Part shown: positions 53,833 to 63,251 of the stretch, in pieces | How positions within the stretch are numbered: the first letter of the stretch is position 1 | How the letters are laid out: each line of letters begins with the position of its first letter | Assembly (NCBI GenBank): GCA_029975055.1 | Contig: JARKPU010000051.1 | Location: forward strand, 303,616-367,615 | Reading direction: 5' to 3' | Length of the DNA stretch: 64,000 bases | Origin: Anaerolinea sp. | GTDB taxonomy: Bacteria > Chloroflexota > Anaerolineae > Anaerolineales > Anaerolineaceae | Translations under genes and position numbers: made by a program | Notes under the pieces: generated by a model | The model's input: the letters and a program-made list of their open reading frames with translations, nothing else | Told to the model about the DNA's origin: nothing | Database searches by the model: none

Positions 53833-54249
53833 ATGCAAATCACGCGGCAAGCCGATTATGCGCTCAGAGCAATGATCTACCTCTCTCGACTGGAGCCTAC
53901 TCAACGGGCGGCCACCAGCCAGATAGCAGACGAACAACACATTCCCCCCAGCTTCCTGGCGAAGATCATCTCGCAGCTTTCGATCGCCGGGTTGATCCAC
54001 ACCTCACGCGGCGCGCGCGGCGGCGTCTCGCTGGCCCGCACGCCGGAAGAAATCTCCATCCTCGAGGTCGTCGAAGCCATTGACGGGCCGATTGCATTGA
54101 ACGAATGCACCGCAGCCTCCGGCTCCTGCCAGTTTGGCGAGGATTGCCCGATGAAGCCCATCTGGTGCGACACGCAGGTGGAGTTGATCGAAAAGCTGCG
54201 CAAGACCACCTTTGCGCAGGTGCTGCCGGGCCATAACCACAACAACTGA
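53833..54249 (+). CDS. Rrf2-family transcriptional regulator (possible Fe-S sensor)
   Basis: A 138-residue protein with an Rrf2 winged helix (MQITRQADYALRAMIYLSRL, PPSFLAKIISQLSIAGLIHTSRGARGGVSLAR) and three cysteines, C-x6-C-x5-C, in ECTAASGSCQFGEDC, the cluster ligand region of IscR/NsrR/RsrR-type sensors. The ATG at 53833 is chosen because it starts the conserved domain; the frame opens at 53752. Its target may be the palindrome at 53769-53788. Iron, nitric-oxide or redox sensing cannot be told apart. Confidence 0.88.
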   Translation: MQITRQADYALRAMIYLSRLEPTQRAATSQIADEQHIPPSFLAKIISQLSIAGLIHTSRGARGGVSLARTPEEISILEVVEAIDGPIALNECTAASGSCQFGEDCPMKPIWCDTQVELIEKLRKTTFAQVLPGHNHNN

Positions 54250-54261
54250 CGCCCGCACGCC

Positions 54262-54516
54262 ATGCGAGGAAACCCAATTGCACGCAGCTGGGTGGTGATG
54301 ATGCACAGCGGCGTTCCGGCAGTGGATTGGGGCGATGGCAATTTCCTGGATATCCTGACCGGGCAGTTCTTTCAGGCTGTCGAAAAGGATGTCAGCCACC
54401 GCGCCCTCGATTCAGACCTGGACTGGCTCAAGCGCATCGGCCGCGTGGAGGATTACGACGTCACCAACGTGGTGTTCGCCAGCCTGCCGAATTTTAACCG
54501 CCCCAGGCACAAATAG
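54262..54516 (+). CDS. Conserved-looking hypothetical protein
   Basis: An 84-residue protein (or 71 from M14) with WVVMMHSGVPAVDWGDGNFLDILTGQFF and LPNFNRPRHK. It lies 12 bp after the Rrf2 gene and 2 bp before a membrane protein gene, so it is probably co-transcribed. No family recognised. Confidence 0.5.
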   Translation: MRGNPIARSWVVMMHSGVPAVDWGDGNFLDILTGQFFQAVEKDVSHRALDSDLDWLKRIGRVEDYDVTNVVFASLPNFNRPRHK

Positions 54517-54518
54517 GT

Positions 54519-55136
54519 TTGTCGCTCACTCGTTTCATCACCCGCTACCGCCTACCCCTGCTCGCAGGGGTTTTGGCGTTGATCGGCCTGGTGACGGCCC
54601 TGGCCCCGCTCGAAAAGACGCTCGGAGCGCGCGTGCGCCTGGTGTATTTCCACGGCGCATGGGTGTGGAGCGGCAAAGCGGCCTTTGCCCTGGCGGCGCT
54701 GGCCGGGCTGGCGGCGCTGGTTTTGCGCCGCGCGCGCGGACGCTGGGCGGCCTGGTCGCTGGCCCTGGGGCGGGCCGGGCTCGTCTTCTGGCTCACCTAC
54801 CTGCCGCTCTCGCTGCTCGTCCAGCAGCTCAACTGGGGCGGCATCTATTGGGATGAGCCGCGCTGGCGCGTGCCCTTCGCCTTCGGCGTGGCGGCGGTGG
54901 CGCTGCAGGCGGCGCTGACGCTCTTCGAGCGGCCGCTCCTCACCGCGCTGGGCAACCTCGTCTTCGGCGCGGCTCTGTGGATCGGGCTGGCCAACACGCA
55001 GAACGTCTTGCACCCCGATTCGCCCATCTTCGGCTCAGGCTCGCTGCGCATCGAGCTGTTTTTCTCCGGGCTGGTGGCGCTGAGCGTCATTTGCATGCTC
55101 ATTCTTGCGCAGTGGTTTTACCGCCCGGCAGATTGA
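54519..55136 (+). CDS. Polytopic membrane protein, possibly CcmC/CcsA-like
   Basis: A 205-residue protein (TTG start) with about five to six membrane helices. The order VYFHGAWVW near the start, then LNWGGIYWDEPRWR in a loop rich in tryptophan, and LHPDSPIFGSGSLRIE late resembles the heme-handling WWD region and histidines of CcmC/CcsA-type cytochrome c assembly proteins, but it is shorter and the match is loose. It could also be an unrelated membrane protein. Co-directional with the Rrf2 regulator. Confidence 0.5.
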   Translation: MSLTRFITRYRLPLLAGVLALIGLVTALAPLEKTLGARVRLVYFHGAWVWSGKAAFALAALAGLAALVLRRARGRWAAWSLALGRAGLVFWLTYLPLSLLVQQLNWGGIYWDEPRWRVPFAFGVAAVALQAALTLFERPLLTALGNLVFGAALWIGLANTQNVLHPDSPIFGSGSLRIELFFSGLVALSVICMLILAQWFYRPAD

Positions 55137-55213
55137 GCCGGCCGAACCTTTACGCAAACCAAAAGGCCGGCGCCCAGCGCCGGCCTTCGTCTTCTATCAA
55201 CCGGAAGTTGGTC

Positions 55214-56668
55214 TTACGGCAGGTCGTTGTTCTCGGCGAAGGTGGTGCCGAGGATCACTTCGATATCCACCTGCGAGTTCGGATCGAAACGGTTGAGCAC
55301 GCGGGCGTTCTCCACCTTGAACATCTCGGCCAGGAACTTGATCGTATAGGGTTTGCCGGTGTAATCAATGATCGTGTTGGCGGTATAGACCTGATCGGCG
55401 TTCGCCTCGCCCACCACGTCGATGCCTTTGCTGCGCAGGTATTCGGCGGTGCGCCCGGCCAGCCCTTCGGTGGTCGAGCCGTTCTTGACGATCACCTTCG
55501 CCTTTTCCTGCCTGACCAGTTCGCCCAGGTCCTCGCTCACCGCGGCGGGGCTGGCGGCCGGGCCGGAGGCAAAGATTTCATCGCGCAGCACGCGGATCTG
55601 ATCGGTGACTGGAATTTCAATCGACTGGCCGTCGGGCGACTGGCTGAAGGTGACGTAGTTCGGCGGGCCGATGACGCCGCGCTTGATGTTCTCGGTGCCG
55701 ATATCCTGCGCCAGCAGGGCCAGCTGGACGATCTGCGTCAGCGTCAGGTTGGTGCGCACGCCCTTCGAGACTTCCGAGTAGAGCTTGGGGGCCTTGGCGA
55801 CCAGCGTGGGCAGCATGTTGAACTGCATGACGCGGTCGCGGATCGAGAGGATCACCTCTTGCTGGCGCTGGGCGCGGTCGAAGTCTCCGCCCTCGGTGTA
55901 GCGGTTGCGGGCGTAAGCCAGGGCCGTGGCGCCATCCACCACGTACACGCCGGGGTCGAGGTAGAAGGAATTGTTGGGGCCGAGCGGGTCGATCTTGATG
56001 CGCTCCTTGGGGCGGATCTTGACCCCGCCGATTTCATCGATGACCTTCACGAAGGCGTCGAAGTCGATCAGCGCGTAATATTGGATCGGCACGCCCAGCA
56101 CCTGTTCGACGGTGTCCATCGCCAGGCCGGGGCCGCCCTCAGGGAGGCGGTTGGCCTCGCCGAGGAAGTAGGCGGTGTTGATCTTGGCGTAATCGAAGCC
56201 GGGGATGTACACCCATAAATCGCGCGGGATGGAGAGCATGCCCGCCGATTTGGTCACCGGGTCGATCGAAAGGAGCATCATGCTGTCGGTGCGCGCCGCG
56301 GTGGAGGTGTCGCATTCCTGGAAGCCCTGGTCGGTTTCGCAATCACGGTAATCGAGGCCGAGCAGGAGGATCGAAACGCGGGTTTTCCCGTCCCAGGGCT
56401 GGGCGGCCGGGCCGGCTTCGGGGGCCTGGAAGGGCACGTCGGCGCCCTGTTCGGGCAGGACGATCTGGTTCGAGTTATTGGTTTGGCCTGCCACAGGCGG
56501 GCTGCCATCCAGGTTGGTCATCTTCCAGGTGGCGAAGAAGCTGCGCGCCCAGAAGAAGGCCACCACCGCCGTAGCAATGGCCAGGACGGCGAAGACCGCC
56601 ACCAGGATCACCGTCACGCGGTCATACGAGCGGCGCTGGCGTACAAAACGAGGGGTTGCTCGTGCCAT
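55214..56668 (-). CDS. LytR-CpsA-Psr (LCP) family protein
   Basis: A 484-residue cell-envelope protein with one N-terminal membrane helix (~18-42) and an extracellular LCP domain: LLLGLDYRD, RTDSMMLLSIDPVTKSAGMLSIPRDLWV, AKINTAYFLG, YYALIDFDAFVKVIDEIGG and YARNRYTEGGDFDRAQRQQ. These enzymes attach glycopolymers to the cell wall or membrane. The last ~100 residues form a LytR_C-like tail (VIVKNGSTTEGLAGRTAEYLRSKGIDV). A single-gene transcript is likely. Confidence 0.92.
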   Translation of the reverse strand: MARATPRFVRQRRSYDRVTVILVAVFAVLAIATAVVAFFWARSFFATWKMTNLDGSPPVAGQTNNSNQIVLPEQGADVPFQAPEAGPAAQPWDGKTRVSILLLGLDYRDCETDQGFQECDTSTAARTDSMMLLSIDPVTKSAGMLSIPRDLWVYIPGFDYAKINTAYFLGEANRLPEGGPGLAMDTVEQVLGVPIQYYALIDFDAFVKVIDEIGGVKIRPKERIKIDPLGPNNSFYLDPGVYVVDGATALAYARNRYTEGGDFDRAQRQQEVILSIRDRVMQFNMLPTLVAKAPKLYSEVSKGVRTNLTLTQIVQLALLAQDIGTENIKRGVIGPPNYVTFSQSPDGQSIEIPVTDQIRVLRDEIFASGPAASPAAVSEDLGELVRQEKAKVIVKNGSTTEGLAGRTAEYLRSKGIDVVGEANADQVYTANTIIDYTGKPYTIKFLAEMFKVENARVLNRFDPNSQVDIEVILGTTFAENNDLP

Positions 56669-56764
56669 AGACTGTGTTTCTTCTCCTCATGCGGGTTCAG
56701 GCTGTGCTGTGGAAGGGTGCAAGAAGCATTCCATCTGCCTGAAGCCCCCGGGGTGCGCGTTTTC

Positions 56765-56992
56765 TCATTCCATCTTGGGCGGGGGCACCGGCAGCGCATC
56801 GGCCGGCACAGAGGCCCATTTATCGCCTTCGTCAATTAACATCACGGGGATGTCCTCGACGACGGGGTATTTGCGGGTGCAGTCCTGGCAGACCAGCCAG
56901 GTGTCTTTGACCAGGGTGAGCAGGCCCTGCTTGCCGGCCTCGCGCACGCACACCGGGCAGCGCAGAATCTCGAGTAAATCAGGACTGACCAT
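56765..56992 (-). CDS. Trm112/YcaR-like zinc-ribbon protein
   Basis: A 75-residue protein: SPDLLEILRCPVC, then LVCQDCTRKYPVVEDIPVMLIDE, the Trm112/UPF0434 pattern with two CxxC pairs. Such proteins stabilise methyltransferases or act in translation. The frame extends upstream to 57253, but the ATG at 56992 has GGAGGATGC before it and starts the conserved domain. It lies just downstream of the phosphotransferase-like gene. Confidence 0.85.
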   Translation of the reverse strand: MVSPDLLEILRCPVCVREAGKQGLLTLVKDTWLVCQDCTRKYPVVEDIPVMLIDEGDKWASVPADALPVPPPKME

Positions 56993-57018
56993 GCATCCTC
57001 CAAGACGAAGTTCTGCGG

Positions 57019-58008
57019 CTATTGTACCACAAGAGAAAAATCGATTTCGAGGACGGGCGCGCCGCGGGCGATGCGCCCGGCGCGCTCTGTGCCATGCATA
57101 AAACGCCCAACCCAGCTGTTTGGTTCCGCCGAGTCGGCAAATGAGGCCACCTGGGCGTAGATGCCGGTTTCGAGCAGCTTGAGGAAGAGCGGCAGGTGTT
57201 CGATCCAGCCGCGCTCGAGCGGGTGCGCCGGCAGGTAGCCCTGCAGGAAACAACGCAGGAAGCGCTCGCCGAACGCGTTCTTATCCTCTTCGGGGGTGAG
57301 CACGCAAAAATCGTGCAGCAGCATGGCGATATCCATGGCATGCCAGCCCAGGCTGCAATCGTCGAAATCGAGCAGGGTCACCTGGCCGGTCGAAGGCTCG
57401 AGCATGAAGTTCCCGCCGTGCAGGTCGGTGTGGATGAGGCCGTAGCCTGCCGCGCTGCGCGGGAAGCCCTGCACCGCGGCGAGCGCTTCGGCGTGGCGGC
57501 GCGCCAGCAGGGGGTCGGCGATCGTCTCGGACGGGTGAAAGCAGTTGACGCATTCGTCCCAGTGCGGGCGCTCGAAGCCGGGCGGCGGCGCGTACTTTTG
57601 CGCGCAGGTATGGAACTGCCCGACGGCGCGCCCCAAGGTTACGAAACGCGCATCGTCCCAGGAGGAGAAAGGCAGCTCTTCAGCCAGCACGCCCGGCGCG
57701 CGCTCGAAGCAAGCAGCCAGGTAGAGGCCCTGGCCGGAGGGGATGCTCACCACCAGCTCGCCGCCCGCGGCGGGGCGGGGGGCCGGAACGCTCACCCCGC
57801 CGCGGGCGAGGTGAGCCATGAAGGCCAGCGTTGCCTGCAGCCAGCGAACGTCCATTTCGGGGTCGGGCGGGGTGATGCGCAGGATATAGCCCGCCCGGCC
57901 CAGCTCGAAGCCGTACACGTGGCTGAAGTTGCCGCCGCGCTCAGGGCGGCAGGCAGCCGGGTCGGCGCCAAATGCCGCGGCAGCGGCGGCGAGGATGCTT
58001 GAGTCCAT
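57019..58008 (-). CDS. Aminoglycoside phosphotransferase-family kinase
   Basis: A 329-residue kinase-like protein with the APH/ChoK catalytic loop HTDLHGGNFML and the metal motif LLDFDDCSLGWHAMDIA. The N-terminus (GGNFSHVYGFELGRAGYILRITPP) carries the nucleotide-binding strands. The family includes aminoglycoside, homoserine and other small-molecule kinases; nothing points to resistance. A small-molecule kinase of unknown substrate is the fair call. Confidence 0.82.
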   Translation of the reverse strand: MDSSILAAAAAAFGADPAACRPERGGNFSHVYGFELGRAGYILRITPPDPEMDVRWLQATLAFMAHLARGGVSVPAPRPAAGGELVVSIPSGQGLYLAACFERAPGVLAEELPFSSWDDARFVTLGRAVGQFHTCAQKYAPPPGFERPHWDECVNCFHPSETIADPLLARRHAEALAAVQGFPRSAAGYGLIHTDLHGGNFMLEPSTGQVTLLDFDDCSLGWHAMDIAMLLHDFCVLTPEEDKNAFGERFLRCFLQGYLPAHPLERGWIEHLPLFLKLLETGIYAQVASFADSAEPNSWVGRFMHGTERAGRIARGAPVLEIDFSLVVQ

Positions 58009-58038
58009 GGGTCTGCTCCGGGCAGGCGGCTGGACGGA

Positions 58039-59280
58039 TCAACGCGTGATGATGCCTAAGTAAAGGAAGTTATCCAGCGCATCTACCACCACCAATTTTA
58101 CCGGAATTTGCTTCGGCGAGCCTTCGACGGGCGGCGAGGCCGGCGCGGTGACGGTGACGGTGAGGGTGGTGTCATACTGGCCCAAGGTCTGCAAGACGGG
58201 GCCGGTCGGCGCGATGGTGAAGCTTGAGGAGGGCGTGGTGCCGCCCCCGCTTTGCGGCGAGAGCCAGGCGGCGCCGGATACCGCCACCCAGGTGAGCACC
58301 ATGCTGCTGGATGTGTTCTGCGGCCGGAGGGTGACCTGACCGGGCAGCAGCCGCCCGGTGGATTGATCATAGATGAAGGTGAGCGAATCGGGCAGGTTGC
58401 CGAGCGTGTTGCCCGCGCTGGTGAGCTGGATGCTATCGCTGGCCTGCCGGACGGTGGAGCCTTTGCGCACCTCCACCGTGACGGTGCGCGTGCCTTTGAC
58501 CCACTCGAGCATCCAGGATACCTCAGCCGCGAAGGGCTGCCAGCCCGTCCAGGCCCCCGAGTCGTTCTTGAGGCGCATCTCCGTCCAGGAAGAGTCTTCG
58601 CGGTAGATATAGAGGTTCACCTCGGGGGTATCGGTGGAAGCGGCCTCACGGTTGATCACCAGCGGGTAGATGCCGCTGCGCGCGCCGAAATCCTGCACCC
58701 AATAGGAGCGGTAGCCGGAAGAGCCAAGATAGTAGCCCACGCCGATCTCGCGGAAACTGCTGCGCAGGATGTTCTCCCGGTGGCCGGTAGAATTCATCCA
58801 GCCGGTCATGGCCTCGGCGGGCGTTCCTTGATCCGCGGCGATGTTCTCACCGGCGGTGTTCCAGCCGGTGTAGAACAGGTTGAGCCGGGTCCATGTATCG
58901 CATTTGAAAATCGAGCCATCGTACGTGTCGTGATTGAAATAGCCGTCATCGTGCATGTCTTTGGCGTGGTAGCGCGCGGCGTAATCCAGCTCGGTGACGC
59001 GCTTGAGCGGCGGCAGGCCCACAGTCGCGCGCTCGGCGTTGACCAGCTCCACCACCTGCTGCTCGTAGGCGGCGTTTTGCACGCTCACATATTGGGCGGT
59101 GCAGCCGGTGAAGAGCGGCGCGGGGGCGGCGGGCGTGCCCGGCTCGCCGGGCTGGGTGAAGGCCGGGTCGCCGACCTGCGGCGTGGGGTTCTCGGCGCGG
59201 GCGGGTTGGGCAGGCAGGAGCAGGGCGAGGAGCAGCAGGAGAGCTGCCAGGCGGGCTGGGCGCAAGATACGATCATTCAT
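58039..59280 (-). CDS. Secreted CAP/SCP-domain protein
   Basis: A 413-residue protein with an N-terminal signal peptide (hydrophobic 10-27, cleavage near ARA-E). Residues ~70-205 are a CAP domain: VVELVNAERATVGLPPL, YHAKDMHDDGYFNHD, AGENIAADQGTPAEAMTGWMNSTGHRENIL and EIGVGYY. The C-terminal ~200 residues are beta-rich, ending in a BACON-like part (AWLSPQSGG...). CAP proteins are widespread extracellular domains; the role here is unknown. Confidence 0.88.
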   Translation of the reverse strand: MNDRILRPARLAALLLLLALLLPAQPARAENPTPQVGDPAFTQPGEPGTPAAPAPLFTGCTAQYVSVQNAAYEQQVVELVNAERATVGLPPLKRVTELDYAARYHAKDMHDDGYFNHDTYDGSIFKCDTWTRLNLFYTGWNTAGENIAADQGTPAEAMTGWMNSTGHRENILRSSFREIGVGYYLGSSGYRSYWVQDFGARSGIYPLVINREAASTDTPEVNLYIYREDSSWTEMRLKNDSGAWTGWQPFAAEVSWMLEWVKGTRTVTVEVRKGSTVRQASDSIQLTSAGNTLGNLPDSLTFIYDQSTGRLLPGQVTLRPQNTSSSMVLTWVAVSGAAWLSPQSGGGTTPSSSFTIAPTGPVLQTLGQYDTTLTVTVTAPASPPVEGSPKQIPVKLVVVDALDNFLYLGIITR

Positions 59281-59394
59281 ATGGTTAACGTATCATGGCA
59301 TGGACGAAAGTTACTTTTCAGTTGGTTAACAGGTTGGGGCAGAAACCCCTCCCTGACCCTCCCCTAAAGGGGAGGAAAAAAGATTGCATGATTC

Positions 59395-59438
59395 TTTTTC
59401 TGTAAATTGGGGGGCTTGCCCCCCAATTTACAGAAAAA
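59395..59438. repeat. Perfect 20-bp inverted repeat, terminator-like
   Basis: Arms 59395-59414 and 59419-59438 are exactly complementary (TTTTTCTGTAAATT + six G / six C + AATTTACAGAAAAA) around CTTG. It lies between the CAP gene start and the VanW gene end, flanked on both sides by CCCCTCCC-type repeats (59347-59375, 59462-59492). T-runs on both strands would allow bidirectional termination. Confidence 0.7.
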
Positions 59439-59494
59439 CGAAAGCACAACCGAAAAAAAAGCCCCTCCCTTCAGGGAGGGGTTGGGGTGGGTCC

Positions 59495-61363
59495 TTACTG
59501 CGACTCGCTGTGATCGGGCGGCGGGGGCAGTTCGGTGCCGGGGCCATACTCAAAGGCGTCGGCCCAGGCCTCGTAATGGGTGAAGATCGTGTCGGTGAAG
59601 TACACGCCGCCATCCTTGCGCACCGTGCGGTTGACGGTCACATCCGCGCCTTCGGCGGCCCAATCCACCTGGCGGATCTCGCCCTGCTTGAGGTCGGGGT
59701 TCTCGCGGTAGATCGGGTCCGGCGGAGGGACCTTATTGACCGGGCCGGTGGTGGTCCATTCCACCGAGCGCCCGTCTTTGGTGGAGTAGAACTTCCAGGT
59801 CAGGCTGTAGCCGTTGACATAAGTTTCCATCAACAGCCAGTAGGGCGTGTCGTTGACGAACTTGAAATCGACGATCGGGACAAAGACGGTCGCGTCCAGG
59901 CCGGCCAGGCTGTTATCGCGCCCCTTTGCGGTCTGCTCGTAGTAGCCGACGCGGTAGGCGTGCGCGTAGCGCTCGACGATGGGGAAGCCGGCGAAAAAGA
60001 CGTTGCGGAAGAGGGTGGTACTCACCTGGCAGACGCCGCCGCCCACGCCTTTGATCGTCTGCCCGCCGACGATGATGAGCGCCTCGGCGAAGCCGTTATC
60101 GAGGGTGATATCGCCGATGGCCGAGGCCATCGAGAAGGTCTCTCCGGGGGCCACCAGCAGCCCGTGGAACTTGGAGGCGGCGGCTTTGATGTTCTGCACG
60201 CGCGAGTCGCTCGAACCGCGGAAGTAGGAGGTGGTGGCCTGAACCAGCTCGGTGATGCCCAGCTGCTCGCCGGTCATATCATCGGTGACGGGCGGGTTGG
60301 TGGTGTTCACCACCAGCGTGGCGCTGTGCTCGCCTGCGCGCAGCTTTTCGTTGATCGCGCTCAGGCTGGCCTCCACGTTGAGCGAGCGCCCGATGACAGC
60401 GGGCTGGATCACCTCCAGCCGGCGGGTGTCGTCATTGAAGATGAAGCGCGCGTTCTGCGGGTAGCGCAGCAGCTTGGGCGAAAGATCGGCCAGGAAGGCG
60501 ATCATTAAATCCTGGCGCAGGCCCACCTGGTAGCGCGGGCCTGCTTCCGTCTCGACGCGCTGGATGGTGAGCATCTGAGCGATCTGCTCAGGCGAGAAGG
60601 TCCACGGGCCGGCGTCGCCGCCGGGCAGGTCCACCACCAGGGGCGCGCTGAGCATCTTGCGCGCCAGGTCGGCCTCGGCGGAGGCGTCCATGATGACCGG
60701 CTGGCTTTCCTTTATATACAGATCGAGCACGCCGTCGCGCAGGCTTTGCAGCTGCAAGGTGACGAGCACGAGCGAGGATTGGATATCCAGCGAACGGCCC
60801 GACTGGCCGGGGGTGACGACCACCTCGGTGCCGTTGAGGCTGAGCGAGGCATCCACGGCGGGCTTGTCGATCTCGGCGGCGATCCGGCTCAGGTAGCCGA
60901 AGGCCGAGCGCTGGTCGAAGACCAGGCTGGGGGTCACGGCAAGGCCTGCCGAGGCGGCCTCGAATTGCAGCTTAATGCGTTCGGCCAGCCCGCCGCTGCG
61001 CCCCACGCGGAAGGCGGCCTGGGCGGAGGATTCGGGGTCGAGGATGAGGCCCAGTTCGCCGGGCGACGCCACCCACACCCGCTCGCCGTCGCGCAGGAGG
61101 ATCTTGCCGTTCTGGGGGTAGGTGATCTGCTCGGTGAGCCTGACGGCGGCGGCGCGCGGAGAAAGGCCGCCCACGTCCACGCCGGCCACGCTCACGCCGG
61201 GGAAGATGCGCCCGGCATACCACAGGCGCGTGGCAGCAAAGGTGCCAACCAGCGCCAGGCCGAAGATGAGGAAGCCGGCCAGGATGGCCAGCAGGATTTG
61301 CTCCAGGATGCCGGCGCCGTTGCGGTACGGGCTGCGCCGGACGGGATAGTAAATTGTACCCAT
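59495..61363 (-). CDS. VanW-family protein (YoaR-like), membrane-anchored
   Basis: A 622-residue cell-envelope protein. One membrane helix at ~20-47 is followed by repeated peptidoglycan-binding-like domains (GVDVGGLSPRAAAVRL) and a VanW domain at ~395-520 with SRVQNIKAAASKFHGLLVAPGETFSM, GGGVCQVSTTLFRNVFFAGFPIVERYAHA and the C-terminal beta part. The role in cell-wall metabolism is inferred from family. The C-terminal ~60 residues are proline-rich. Confidence 0.9.
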   Translation of the reverse strand: MGTIYYPVRRSPYRNGAGILEQILLAILAGFLIFGLALVGTFAATRLWYAGRIFPGVSVAGVDVGGLSPRAAAVRLTEQITYPQNGKILLRDGERVWVASPGELGLILDPESSAQAAFRVGRSGGLAERIKLQFEAASAGLAVTPSLVFDQRSAFGYLSRIAAEIDKPAVDASLSLNGTEVVVTPGQSGRSLDIQSSLVLVTLQLQSLRDGVLDLYIKESQPVIMDASAEADLARKMLSAPLVVDLPGGDAGPWTFSPEQIAQMLTIQRVETEAGPRYQVGLRQDLMIAFLADLSPKLLRYPQNARFIFNDDTRRLEVIQPAVIGRSLNVEASLSAINEKLRAGEHSATLVVNTTNPPVTDDMTGEQLGITELVQATTSYFRGSSDSRVQNIKAAASKFHGLLVAPGETFSMASAIGDITLDNGFAEALIIVGGQTIKGVGGGVCQVSTTLFRNVFFAGFPIVERYAHAYRVGYYEQTAKGRDNSLAGLDATVFVPIVDFKFVNDTPYWLLMETYVNGYSLTWKFYSTKDGRSVEWTTTGPVNKVPPPDPIYRENPDLKQGEIRQVDWAAEGADVTVNRTVRKDGGVYFTDTIFTHYEAWADAFEYGPGTELPPPPDHSESQ

Positions 61364-61568
61364 AGACTCCTATTATAGCAGAGAGAGGGGCGCGGAACTG
61401 CCGCCGCAAGAGGCGCTCCTGCCGGCGGCAATTCCGGCAAGCCCGCTCTCGGATGCCGCATAACCTTGCATGAGACGTGCCAGACCATGGTTTGGTTCCC
61501 CAGGCACGGAATCACGCGTATAACGATATAATTGTTAAGAAATTCGCATGGTCATCCGGGGGATGAGA

Positions 61569-63164
61569 ATGAAAACTTGGGTTCGCTTGTTTTCAGCCAT
61601 ATGCCTGGCGGTTCTTTCTCTCTCTATGCTTGCGGCAGCCATAGGTCCCTTGCCCTACGGTGTAAAAAAGCTATTGGGCTGCGATACGATCGCCTGTGAG
61701 ATCGCGCCGCCAATGAGCGTGCCTGGGGGAATCGTATTTTCCATCAATAATGGAACGCTGGAAGCAACGGTTCAATCTTTGTGGTTCAGCGATGGTACAC
61801 CGGCTGGCACAAAGAAACTGGTTGACTTATGCACGGATGGCTCAACCAACTATTTAATGAGTTCACCCAGAGAAGATGCCTCCCTGTTGGTTGGTGAAGC
61901 GCTCTTCTTCTTCGCGCCTTATGCCTCAGGAGATGGGTGTGCCTGGGGACTCTGGCGTTTTGACGCGGGCGACCAGACTGTGGTGAGAATTCGAGATCAA
62001 TCCATTGGCCGCCTGGCTTTGGTGAATCATCGGGTTTTGTTGTTCGAAGGGCCGGAATATGACCTTGAAAACGCACTGTTCATCGTAAACCCCACCCTGG
62101 ATGGCGTTGAATTGATCCACCAGTTTGATGGGGTCGTTCAGCGCATCATCCCCTGGGGAGACCGGATCATACTCACCGTGAAAGTAGGGTCGGAGATAAC
62201 CCGATACGGCGAGATCTGGTCAACCAATGGATTGGCTGCCGACACGACACTTCTGGCACTTACTGCTGGCCGGTACTGTGAAATTGCGCCGAAAGGCTTT
62301 ACCGTTCTTAATAATTCATTACTGTTCATTTGCATCGATGTTCCGGGTCCTCGCCTCGAATTATGGAAGACCGATGGATCGCCGACTGGAACGAGTGCTG
62401 TCTTTGATCTCGGATCTGCCGGTTTTAATGTTCCATATTATTCTACAGAAATGGCCAGTGCCAACGGCCTTGCCTTCATCAATGGTATCCATACACTTTA
62501 TCAAACAGATGGAACGTCTGCCGGCACCAGGCAGGTCTATAAAGTGGATAAATACTACAGACCTTACAACAACATCTCCTGGTTTGTTTCGTATAAAGGG
62601 GCTTTATATTTCTATGGCGAACCCTTAGGATACGGGCGGCTTTATAAAACTTACGGGCGAAATCCGGGCGAGGAGGAAGGTGAAACGATCGTGATTTCAC
62701 CTGCCGAGGCGGACACAGGCCCCTATTGTTACAAACCGGTCACGCTGCTTGGCGACCGGTTGTACTTTGCACGGGACCATATCGATGCCAATTTAACCTA
62801 TTACTGGTTGTGGACGGACGGCGTGAATGTCAACACCTTGTCTGCTCCTGGAAATGATTACCAGAACCCGTGTGATCTCACCCTTTTCAAGGGTCGCCTG
62901 TTCTTCTCTGCGTACGATAAAGGCGATAATGAAACAAGCCTGAACAATGAATTATGGGTGGATGACGGCATCACAACCCATCGCGTGGTGGACCTGGACG
63001 AAAGCAGCCCGGAAGTCTATTCCGATGTGGAATACCTGACGGTTTCGGGAGATAACCTGTTTTTTGTCAACCGGATTATTAAAGATACCGGCCAATATAA
63101 TGACGAGCTTTGGGTTTATGCGCCGCTGACCGAAAAAATCTTCCTGCCATCTGTGCGGCGTTAG
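61569..63164 (+). CDS. Secreted ELWxTDGTxxGT-repeat protein
   Basis: A 531-residue protein with a signal-peptide-like start (TWVRLFSAICLAVLSLSMLAAAI) and several repeats of the form LWxxDGTxxGTxxxxDL: SLWFSDGTPAGTKKLVDL, ELWKTDGSPTGTSAVFDLG and LYQTDGTSAGTRQVYKV. This is a beta-propeller-like repeat of surface or secreted proteins. The ATG at 61569 lies a few bases after GGGGG; 61548 and 61563 are alternatives. Role unknown. No neighbour is obviously related. Confidence 0.8.
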   Translation: MKTWVRLFSAICLAVLSLSMLAAAIGPLPYGVKKLLGCDTIACEIAPPMSVPGGIVFSINNGTLEATVQSLWFSDGTPAGTKKLVDLCTDGSTNYLMSSPREDASLLVGEALFFFAPYASGDGCAWGLWRFDAGDQTVVRIRDQSIGRLALVNHRVLLFEGPEYDLENALFIVNPTLDGVELIHQFDGVVQRIIPWGDRIILTVKVGSEITRYGEIWSTNGLAADTTLLALTAGRYCEIAPKGFTVLNNSLLFICIDVPGPRLELWKTDGSPTGTSAVFDLGSAGFNVPYYSTEMASANGLAFINGIHTLYQTDGTSAGTRQVYKVDKYYRPYNNISWFVSYKGALYFYGEPLGYGRLYKTYGRNPGEEEGETIVISPAEADTGPYCYKPVTLLGDRLYFARDHIDANLTYYWLWTDGVNVNTLSAPGNDYQNPCDLTLFKGRLFFSAYDKGDNETSLNNELWVDDGITTHRVVDLDESSPEVYSDVEYLTVSGDNLFFVNRIIKDTGQYNDELWVYAPLTEKIFLPSVRR

Positions 63165-63251
63165 GAATTGACGCAGAGCGGTCACCAGGGATGGATCGTT
63201 CTCATCCAATCATCCTATGGGCTAAGTGGTTTTTTTCGCTAAGTTCTAAAC

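Noticed and set aside
57196..58002. Long plus-strand frames opposite the phosphotransferase, CAP, LCP and VanW genes (55-61 kb)
   Set aside because: GC-rich coding DNA commonly gives long antisense frames; these lack family motifs, whereas the minus-strand products have clear ones.
57019..58008. Aminoglycoside-resistance gene
   Set aside because: Only the general APH-fold motifs are present and the context is housekeeping; nothing indicates an aminoglycoside substrate.
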